5,480 bases of DNA from DASYAN01 sp036501345 (GTDB lineage Bacteria; Chloroflexota; Ktedonobacteria; Ktedonobacterales; Ktedonobacteraceae). Below the pieces are notes generated by a model that was given only the letters and a program-made list of their open reading frames with translations, searched no databases and had not been told where the DNA came from. Both the position numbers and the translations under genes were made by a program. Within the stretch, counting starts at the first letter, position 1, and every line of letters begins with the position of its first letter. Where the stretch lies: positions 1 through 5,480 of the forward strand of contig DASYAN010000021.1 of the NCBI GenBank assembly GCA_036501345.1. Direction: 5' to 3'. Shown one piece after another: positions 1 through 4,965 of the stretch.

Positions 1-324
1 GCTATAGCGATCAGCCAGACGACGAGCAATCTGGGCTGATGTGAAATTGATTTCGTGGGTCAAGTGACCAATCCCGTATTCATCCAGCTTGAGTCGGCTG
101 GCAGTAAAAGAATCGGTCTCCAGTACATCACAGCCGACCTCTAGGAAACCCGTATGGATCTCCTCCATGACAGAGGGTTTCGTAAGGACAAGATATTCAT
201 TGCAACCCTCGGTGCCCTGGCCTCCGTAATCTTCGGCAGTTAGTTTGTAACGTTGTATATTTGTGCCTGTCGCGCCATCGTATATTAAGACGCGCTGGGC
301 CAATGTATCAAGAAATCGGCTCAA
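1..324 (-). CDS. metH: Methionine synthase (MetH-type), N-terminal part of the homocysteine methyltransferase domain, partial
   Basis: The visible 108 residues are the start of a homocysteine S-methyltransferase domain, which in MetH transfers a methyl group through cobalamin to homocysteine in the cytoplasm. Recognisable blocks are RVLIYDGATGTNIQRY (residues 11-26; E. coli MetH has RILVLDGGMGTMIQSY), NEYLVLTKPSVMEEIH (42-57), GCDVLETDSF (64-73) and HEINFTSAQIARRLAD (90-105). The gene runs off the left edge, so the zinc-binding cysteines and any folate, cobalamin and SAM domains are not visible; a single-domain homocysteine methyltransferase cannot be excluded. The start is taken as TTG (324-322): an in-frame TAA lies 15 bases upstream, no ATG or GTG lies between, and a strong purine-rich ribosome site precedes it. 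It follows the PfpI gene by 31 bp and probably shares its transcript. Confidence 0.87.
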   Translation of the reverse strand, partial: MSRFLDTLAQRVLIYDGATGTNIQRYKLTAEDYGGQGTEGCNEYLVLTKPSVMEEIHTGFLEVGCDVLETDSFTASRLKLDEYGIGHLTHEINFTSAQIARRLADRYS

Positions 325-328
325 GGTT

Positions 329-339
329 CCCTCTCCTCT
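329..339 (-). promoter_or_regulatory. Ribosome binding site that fixes the TTG start of metH
   Basis: On the minus strand this reads AGAGGAGAGGG, ending a few bases before the TTG at 324. It is the best Shine-Dalgarno-like stretch in the pfpI-metH gap. Together with the in-frame TAA at 342-340 it makes TTG 324 the only reasonable start. Confidence 0.7.
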
Positions 340-355
340 TTACTGCTCATCGAAA

Positions 356-877
356 TTAGTTGCTAAGAGCTGCGACAAGTTCCCGGCAGAATGCGGGTAT
401 ATCTTCGACAACACGACCCCAGACTAGGTTCCCATCGCGAAAAGCCGCTTCATCGACCCAGATACCGCCAGCGTTGGTGATATCGTCTTTGATGCCAGTT
501 GAGCCAGTTGCTTTACGTCCTTGTATGATCCCTGCGGAGATGGGGACCCAACCGCCGTGGCAGATAGTCCCAATAATTTTCCCCTGTGCATTAATTGCGC
601 GAACGAGATCGAGCACGCCTTGATTGCGGCGTAGTTTATCAGGTGCCCAACCGCCTGGAATGACCAGTGCATCTAAATCCTCTGCTCTAGGGGCCTCATC
701 AATGCTAACATCAGGCTCCATCTCCAGGCCATGTTTTCCACGAATGGTTTGTTTGGTGAGACCAATAGTAATAACCCTGGCCCCTTCTTCGCGGAGTCGC
801 ATCACCGGGACCCAGTACTCTAGATCTTCGACCTCGGGGGCAATAAAAAATCCAATAGTCTTTCCCTGTAGACGCAT
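356..877 (-). CDS. DJ-1/PfpI family protein (class I glutamine amidotransferase-like)
   Basis: A complete 173-residue protein of the usual PfpI/YhbO length. The nucleophile elbow is ICHGGWVPISAG, with Cys106 and His107; the acidic partner is Glu17 in APEVEDLEYW; PGGWAPDKLRRN (74-85), the GKHG block (47-50) and GIKDDITNAGG (128-138) also match PfpI proteases such as the Pyrococcus enzyme. Family members are cytosolic and have been described as peptidases, chaperones or glyoxalase/deglycase-type enzymes, so the substrate cannot be named. The usual CHGPQ after the nucleophile is CHGGW here, so this may be a distinct subgroup. GAGGAAGGG stands 6 bases before the ATG. An extended -10 promoter lies just upstream, and metH follows 31 bp downstream, so the two are probably co-transcribed. 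Confidence 0.9.
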   Translation of the reverse strand: MRLQGKTIGFFIAPEVEDLEYWVPVMRLREEGARVITIGLTKQTIRGKHGLEMEPDVSIDEAPRAEDLDALVIPGGWAPDKLRRNQGVLDLVRAINAQGKIIGTICHGGWVPISAGIIQGRKATGSTGIKDDITNAGGIWVDEAAFRDGNLVWGRVVEDIPAFCRELVAALSN

Positions 878-912
878 AGCAAGCCCTTCCTCAGTATGTG
901 TGTTCTTGAAGT

Positions 913-921
913 ATTATAACA
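913..921 (-). promoter_or_regulatory. Extended -10 promoter of the pfpI-metH unit
   Basis: The minus strand reads TGTTATAAT: a consensus -10 (TATAAT, 918-913) with the TGn extension. No good -35 is seen; TTTCAC at 944-939 is the nearest but 20 bases away. The expected start of transcription near 906 gives a leader of about 28 bases before the ATG at 877. Confidence 0.65.
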
Positions 922-1075
922 TGACCTACCGAAAAGTAGTGAAAGCTGTATGGATTTTTGGGTCTCCCGCAATAATGTGATCATTCAGGCACTCTGGGGT
1001 TGTGGCATTTGGCTTTGGGTGATGATAGCGAGGATGACTCGTGGGATGAGGTAAGGAGTTGTGAGGAATCAGATA

Positions 1076-1103
1076 GTAGCTTAGTAGTTGCCTACTAGGC
1101 TAC
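1076..1103. terminator. 12-bp hairpin at the end of the toxin-antitoxin unit, possible terminator
   Basis: The arms 1076-1087 (GTAGCTTAGTAG) and 1092-1103 (CTACTAGGCTAC) pair over 12 positions with one exception, around a TTGC loop. The exception is a T-G wobble on the plus strand and an A-C mismatch on the minus strand. The antitoxin stop codon TAG (1102-1100) lies inside the right arm. No T-run follows on either strand, so it is not a textbook intrinsic terminator; it may instead protect the mRNA 3' end. The remainder of the 878-1099 gap, apart from the pfpI promoter, holds nothing I can recognise. Confidence 0.4.
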
Positions 1104-1324
1104 GCAACATACTGAATAAATTCTTCCTTTGGTCCCTTTTGGGCTTTCTCTTTAACTGTGCGGAGCAGGCGGTCAGTAACGTCTTCATCAGTATAAGCTT
1201 CGCCACATACGGGACATACATCAGCTGGTACATCCTTAAAAACAATAATAGTTCCATCCTTTTGCAGGGTAACTGTTGCTGTCCCTGGCTGCGTTTCTCC
1301 AATTTCACATATGATACATATCAT
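1100..1324 (-). CDS. YgiT-type (MqsA-like) zinc-finger protein, probable antitoxin
   Basis: A 74-residue protein with two CxxC pairs: Cys3 and Cys6 (MICIIC) and Cys37 and Cys40 (CPVCGE). E. coli MqsA binds zinc through cysteines at exactly these positions in its N-terminal toxin-binding domain. MqsA continues with a DNA-binding helix-turn-helix domain, but this protein stops after the zinc domain and a short charged tail ending EEFIQYVA. It therefore has no evident means of binding DNA itself, and the regulator of the pair, if any, is unknown. Its ATG overlaps the toxin stop as ATGA (1324-1321), and the AAAGGA ribosome site lies inside the toxin gene, so its translation is probably coupled to that of the toxin. 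The role as antitoxin is inferred from the pairing and the family. Confidence 0.8.
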   Translation of the reverse strand: MICIICEIGETQPGTATVTLQKDGTIIVFKDVPADVCPVCGEAYTDEDVTDRLLRTVKEKAQKGPKEEFIQYVA

Positions 1325-1575
1325 TCCTTTTTTCCTTTCGCATAAGCAGTAACCACAATCTTTATTTTACTGGCGTGATTTATGCCAACTACGACATGAA
1401 TAAAGCATGATCCAACCTGGCAAGAGACCTCCTCCTTTGGGAAGCGTCCAGCTTCTTTGTTTTTCTGAATCGATACACCAAGGGAAAGAGTATGAGCCAC
1501 TTCCTCTTTGCTAATATCTCGTTCGGCCATACGAGCTCGTGCGTGCTCAGTGTATACAATCCGGTAGACATCCAT
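1321..1575 (-). CDS. DUF4258 family protein, probable toxin of a type II toxin-antitoxin pair
   Basis: An 84-residue protein with the DUF4258 pattern: YRIVYTEHARARMAERDISKE near the N-terminus (residues 4-24; conserved His11 and Arg15) and KIKIVVTAY near the C-terminus (70-78). Small DUF4258 genes are commonly found next to YgiT-type zinc-finger genes and are regarded as toxin-like, probably acting on RNA; no activity can be read from the sequence. The toxin-first order resembles mqsRA and higBA. I place the start at ATG 1575, with an AGGG ribosome site 9 bases upstream. TTG 1584 and GTG 1581 are in frame but crowd that site; they would add three or two residues. A good promoter lies at 1645-1617, directly after the preceding gene. 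Confidence 0.75.
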   Translation of the reverse strand: MDVYRIVYTEHARARMAERDISKEEVAHTLSLGVSIQKNKEAGRFPKEEVSCQVGSCFIHVVVGINHASKIKIVVTAYAKGKKE

Positions 1576-1616
1576 GTGCACCAACCCTATCTATTCCATG
1601 CAATCTTCACCTGTTA

Positions 1617-1645
1617 AGTATACCTTTAAAATGCTAAAAAGTAAA
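1617..1645 (-). promoter_or_regulatory. Promoter of the toxin-antitoxin pair
   Basis: On the minus strand, TTTACT (1645-1640, four of six matches to the -35 consensus) is separated by 17 bases from TATACT (1622-1617, five of six matches to -10). Transcription would begin near 1610, about 35 bases before the ATG at 1575. The -10 contains the palindrome GTATAC, but I see no convincing larger operator. The promoter begins only 5 bp after the aminotransferase stop codon, so there is no room for a terminator between the two. Confidence 0.6.
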
Positions 1646-1650
1646 GACTA

Positions 1651-2833
1651 TCACCGTGCCAGGACTTTCTCTATATATTCAGTGAATTGCGAAAACTCTT
1701 CTTCTGTATTGTAATAGTGAATTGAGGCTCGTACCATGCTGGTCAATCCCCGTGCCTCCATGTCGAGGTGGGTCGAAGAGCGTATGCTAACCGAAACATT
1801 GGTATGCTGGTTAGCTAATTGCCGTTGGATCTCCTCGGGATCTAAGCCCTCGACAGTAAAGGTAACGATGCCGCATTGTGTAATACCGCGATCTCGTATA
1901 ATGACGCCTGGGAGTATAGTGAGTTGTGTGCGCAGTTGATAGGCCAGGTTTTTGGTGCGACGCCAAATGTTGTCTAGTCCCCATTGCATGGCATAATCGA
2001 TCGCTGTGGCAAGGCCAATCTTCCCAGCATAGTTGGTCTCCCAGTTCTCAAAGCGGCGTGCATCTGGGCGGATTTCGTAGTGGTCGCGAGCAGTCCAGGT
2101 TGCTGCGTGCAGATCGAGAAAAGGAGGTTCGAGGTGTTCAAGAACCTCGCGCCGAACGTACAAAAAGCCAGTGCCTCGTGGGCCACGTAGATATTTGCGT
2201 CCCGTAGCTGAGAGCATATCGCAGCCGATCTCCTGGACATCGATAGGCATTTGCCCAACGGATTGGCAGGCATCTACCAGATAGAGGATGCCTGCTGCAC
2301 GTGCAATCTTGCCTATGGCAGCCACTGGATTGACCAGTCCCCCGCTCGTGGGAACATGGGTGATGGAGATTAGTTTGACGCGTTCATCAATAGCATTACT
2401 GAGTGCTTCGAGAGAGATTTGTCCATGAGCATCATCAGGAATGGGCTCGACAATCGCCCCCGTTTTTTGTGCAATCTGTAGATAAGCAATGTAGTTTGCC
2501 GGCGTATTCCGACATGGCAGTCAGGATGCGGTCTCCGGAATGAAACGGAATGCTATAGAAGGCCATATCCCAGGCACGGGTAGCATTTTCTACAAATGCA
2601 ATTTCATCGCGTGAGCAGTTGATAAGTGCAGCAGCGGCGTCGTAGGCATGTTCAAGAGTGTTGAGCTGGCGTTCAACGGCCTCATAGCCACCGATTTGTG
2701 CCTCAAGTTGTAGATGACCGATAGTGGCATCAAGAACTGGCTGAGGCATGAGGGATGAGCCTGCGTTATTGAAATGTATGACATTGGTGCAACCAGGAGT
2801 TTCCTGACGTGCACGCTGGATATCGAAAGCCAT
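1651..2833 (-). pseudogene. Class V aminotransferase fold PLP-dependent enzyme, split by a one-base frameshift
   Basis: Two frames together encode one 393-residue protein of normal family length. The 5' frame gives residues 1-112 (HFNNAGSSLMPQPV at 20-33, ENATRAWDMAF at 82-92) and then runs into a false tail ending at 2435. Dropping one A from the AAA at 2497-2495 restores NYIAYLQIAQKTGAIVEPIP and joins the 3' frame. That frame contains LVDACQSVGQ (Asp187 and Gln190 contact the cofactor), SATGRKYLRGPRGTGFLYV (Lys213 forms the PLP Schiff base) and RASIHYYNTEEE near the end. Relatives include isopenicillin N epimerase-, EgtE- and SufS-like enzymes; the desulfurase active-site cysteine segment is not apparent and the substrate is unknown. 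AGGAG lies 6 bases before ATG 2833, and the muiA-like gene ends 21 bp upstream. All else looks intact, so the mutation is either very recent or a sequence error. Confidence 0.85.
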
Positions 2834-2854
2834 GTGAATCTCCTCTTGGGAAGC

Positions 2855-4495
2855 TTATGGTAGGCCAATGACTTTGAGGCCCTGGGGATGCTCGACGACA
2901 AACCGATACTCGATCTTCTGCTCGCCATCCGCTGGCAACGTGAATTTCCAGGTCAGTATTTCCAGTTTGGTATGTTCGGCTGGCTGTGGCTGAATTTGCA
3001 AGACCTTAACTTTGATGCGCTCATGTTGTGGTACTGGCAGATGATCCAGGATCTCGATTTTCCTGGGTGCGGCAGCGTAGTTATGGACAGTGATCAGATA
3101 AGCATAAGTGCTACGTCGCAGATCATTCTGCAAGAGATTACCTTTATCTACTGCACGCTCGATTGGCTCACGCTTGATCTTAATTGCGTCATCGATGCCG
3201 AGGAAAATCTGAAACTGCTCACTAGGAGCCTTCATCTTTATTGTGGTTGTACCAACATATTCACTGCCCAGGAAGATGCTGGCATCGCCTTTGAGCAGGA
3301 CACGTTGTGTTGTATTGGTGACGGTTGCACGTAGATGGGCATTCTCTTCCAGATCTGGTGCGCTCACGTAATCAAACTCGCAGGGGATCTGGTCCCTGGC
3401 AATAGTGGTTTTATGCGGCGAATTATCGGATGGGATATCGACTGCATGACCGACGCGGAAAACTAATGCCGTTCCTGTATGCTCGACAGTTGTCGTCGCA
3501 ATTTCGGCTACAACGGGTTCTGGTACCATCGCTTCTATAGAGCCAAGTGTGTCTTCGCCGATCTGATCATTAGACGCTGTTTTGGCCATGGCCCTCATAG
3601 CTCCGAAGTTGGGCATACTTGCAGGTGCTGCTGCCTGATAAGGTACCATAGGCGGTGGTAGTGGTGTTGTATAAGCCTTGAGATACCACGGTTTCAGTTC
3701 TGGAACTACAGCGGCAAGGCTAGGACGGGCTGTCGAGAGTGCCAGAGCAACATTTTTCCAGCGCTCACCTGTAGCCTGCTGTACCATCCCCATGTACGTA
3801 AGCTCTACCTCTCCTTGGCTCTGCTCATTGTTCATCTGGACATGTACATCGTACTGAGGATGCCAGGAAGCCTTGTCGACACGGTAGGAAATTTCCACCG
3901 TCACTTCGCCATCTGTTAGCAATTCGAGTGTAATCGTAGCTGCTAGCCGATCGGTTGGCGCGGTTCCTTGTTTGGCATTGAATTCGCGTTGTTTAGCATC
4001 CATCTCCGATTGCAACTGACGAATTTGTTTCTCCAGCTCTAGCGATGCCTTGGCATCCTGCAGAGACTGGTCGGCCATGAAGCTAAAAAAGTCAGCGCAA
4101 TCCTGTGGCTTCATTTGTCCTTGTGCCAAACCTTTGGCGAAATCGCGGGATTGTTCGCCGAGAGTATGCAGCCATTGACGACGCTCTTTGAGAGCATCTT
4201 GTCTCGCTTGAAGCAGGTGTCGCTGTTGCTGTAACTGTTCCAGTTCGTCCTGAAGAGTTTGCAGCTCAACTTCGGGAGCGCGATTGTAGAATGCTGTGGT
4301 AATATCGACATTCAGGATACGTGTGCCCTGAGGGCCTTGTCCGGCAGCTCGCAGGGAGTCGCGAAAAAACTGGGGCAGGTTGTTGATACGCAGTTCATGT
4401 TCACCAGCCTCAAGCTGGATACAGCCTCTACGAGTGACCAGAGCACAGTCGGCATAGACAGTGACTTCTTTGATGGGAGCTTCGAGATCAATCAT
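2855..4495 (-). CDS. DUF4140/DUF4139 domain protein, mucoidy inhibitor MuiA-like
   Basis: A complete 546-residue protein. The DUF4140-type N-terminal domain (about 8-105) starts with EVTVYADCALVTRRG and contains the GEHELRINNLP strand. Two coiled-coil stretches rich in Q, E, L and K follow (about 74-112 and 143-177). The DUF4139 domain (about 186-535) carries YRVDKASWHPQYDVHV (204-219), VELTYMGMVQQATGERW (230-246), LALSTARPSL (251-260), DYVSAPDLEENAHLRA (375-390) and ILDHLPVP (482-489). Residues 277-338 form a Pro/Ala/Met-rich linker inside that domain, a common weak spot of the family. There is no signal peptide or membrane helix, so it is probably cytoplasmic. The biochemical role of the family is unknown; the MuiA name comes from an effect on mucoidy. 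AGAGGT lies 5 bases before ATG 4495. It is probably first in an operon with the aminotransferase gene. Confidence 0.88.
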   Translation of the reverse strand: MIDLEAPIKEVTVYADCALVTRRGCIQLEAGEHELRINNLPQFFRDSLRAAGQGPQGTRILNVDITTAFYNRAPEVELQTLQDELEQLQQQRHLLQARQDALKERRQWLHTLGEQSRDFAKGLAQGQMKPQDCADFFSFMADQSLQDAKASLELEKQIRQLQSEMDAKQREFNAKQGTAPTDRLAATITLELLTDGEVTVEISYRVDKASWHPQYDVHVQMNNEQSQGEVELTYMGMVQQATGERWKNVALALSTARPSLAAVVPELKPWYLKAYTTPLPPPMVPYQAAAPASMPNFGAMRAMAKTASNDQIGEDTLGSIEAMVPEPVVAEIATTTVEHTGTALVFRVGHAVDIPSDNSPHKTTIARDQIPCEFDYVSAPDLEENAHLRATVTNTTQRVLLKGDASIFLGSEYVGTTTIKMKAPSEQFQIFLGIDDAIKIKREPIERAVDKGNLLQNDLRRSTYAYLITVHNYAAAPRKIEILDHLPVPQHERIKVKVLQIQPQPAEHTKLEILTWKFTLPADGEQKIEYRFVVEHPQGLKVIGLP

Positions 4496-4570
4496 TATTT
4501 ACCTCTATTACATTTGTTATGGGATTATCTGGTGCAATTTCGTCGTGACATGTGGAGTAATAGCACTGTG

Positions 4571-4714
4571 TTAGAAATATCCTTTATTGTATAACATTTG
4601 CTCTAATCGTTCAGTCATTTTTGGGTGGGTTTGGGAAATGAAACCCCAGGTGATAAGCAATAATTGAACTTGTAGACCCATGCCACCTAGTATGCTAAGG
4701 CCGTCTCTTAGCAT
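4571..4714 (-). CDS. Doubtful 47-residue ORF, possible small membrane peptide or gene remnant
   Basis: ATG 4714 to TAA 4571 encodes 47 residues: a short N-terminus (MLRDGLSILGG), a hydrophobic stretch GMGLQVQLLLITWGFI (residues 11-26), then QTHPKMTERLEQML (28-41) and NKGYF. The T-H-P-x4-R-L-x2-M spacing resembles the tail of M48/HtpX-type peptidases, which often reads THPPxxERIxxL. That likeness is from memory and short enough to be chance. AGAGGAG lies only one base before the ATG, closer than usual. The ATG sits inside the 11-bp hairpin at 4689-4717. In-frame sequence upstream is open only back to a TGA at 4762-4760, with no metalloprotease HExxH motif. It could be a real small gene before muiA, a decayed C-terminus, or a chance ORF. 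Confidence 0.22.
   Translation of the reverse strand: MLRDGLSILGGMGLQVQLLLITWGFISQTHPKMTERLEQMLYNKGYF
4588..4596 (-). promoter_or_regulatory. Possible extended -10 promoter of the muiA-like operon
   Basis: The minus strand reads TGTTATACA, the same TGTTATA core as the pfpI promoter. No convincing -35 is visible upstream. Transcription would begin near 4581, giving an 86-base leader before ATG 4495. It overlaps the end of the doubtful ORF at 4571-4714. Confidence 0.35.
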
Positions 4715-4770
4715 ACTCCTCTGAAAAGCTCTGGAGCTCAGGTGAAAAGACGGCCTTGATCAGCTTTTTT
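4689..4770 (+). ncRNA. Interleaved inverted repeats forming a potential pseudoknot, with T6 run; candidate structured RNA or switch
   Basis: Two perfect inverted repeats cross each other. The first is AGTATGCTAAG (4689-4699) with CTTAGCATACT (4707-4717), 11 bp around a 7-base loop. The second is AAGGCCGTCT (4697-4706) with AGACGGCCTT (4748-4757), 10 bp. All seven loop bases (4700-4706) can pair with 4748-4754, giving an H-type pseudoknot; alternatively the second stem competes with the first for 4697-4699. On the plus strand a GATC bulge and AGC (pairing with GCT 4694-4696) lead into TTTTTT at 4765-4770, which would suit a terminator or the 3' end of a small RNA. On the minus strand the first hairpin would bury the ATG at 4714. 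I cannot match it to a known RNA family; the strand is uncertain and the plus-strand choice rests on the T-run. Confidence 0.45.
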
Positions 4771-4965
4771 GTTGTTTAAGGCTGTTCATCAGGGTGTCCG
4801 TGAACTCTTCCATCTGAAATGAGATTCGTGCTCAGATCTTGGTTTAGATAAGCAGGGATTCCCGCTTTCCTTGACTCCCTGTTCATATGAAATCATTTTA
4901 TGCTTGCCAACAATGTGTCAGGGAGAGAGCACTTGGCTAGCTCCTTAAATGTTGTATGTACTAGC

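Larger units (their letters stand above)
4496..4965. other. 470-bp intergenic region between yccF-like and muiA-like genes
   Basis: Besides the pseudoknot element, the doubtful ORF and the weak promoter listed separately, I see only small structures. These are a 6-bp hairpin GGGTTT/AAACCC (4627-4632 with 4641-4646), GTTCA/TGAAC (4784-4788 with 4801-4805), ATCTGA/TCAGAT (4812-4817 with 4832-4837), the palindrome TTCATATGAA (4882-4891), and CTCCCTG/CAGGGAG (4875-4881 with 4919-4925). The density of stems between 4689 and 4837 is notable, but no tRNA or familiar RNA fold is present. No clear terminator follows the yccF-like stop on the minus strand. Confidence 0.5.

Noticed and set aside
624..980. 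118-codon plus-strand ORF reaching into the pfpI upstream gap
   Set aside because: It is antisense to the PfpI gene over most of its length, with a Ser/Arg/Pro-rich shadow composition and no domain.
2485..2505. Programmed frameshift in the aminotransferase gene
   Set aside because: No slippery heptamer, no internal Shine-Dalgarno at the right spacing and no stable downstream stem was apparent; a mutation or sequence error is simpler.
2888..3334. 148-codon plus-strand ORF
   Set aside because: It lies wholly antisense to the conserved DUF4139 coding sequence, and its translation resembles no protein domain; it is a shadow of the real frame.
4627..4646. GGGTTT/AAACCC hairpin
   Set aside because: A 6-bp stem with an 8-base loop and no T-run on either strand; recorded only as part of the intergenic description.
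4760..4813. 17-codon minus-strand ORF (MEEFTDTLMNSLKQQKS)
   Set aside because: The peptide looks plausible in composition, but no ribosome site precedes it and it is too short to support.
4789..4896. 35-codon minus-strand ORF starting MISYEQGV
   Set aside because: It has no ribosome binding site, no recognisable motif, and lies in a gap where ORFs of this size are expected by chance.
4882..4925. Palindrome TTCATATGAA and the CTCCCTG/CAGGGAG inverted repeat
   Set aside because: Short or widely spaced, with no T-run and no promoter nearby; not enough for an operator or terminator call.
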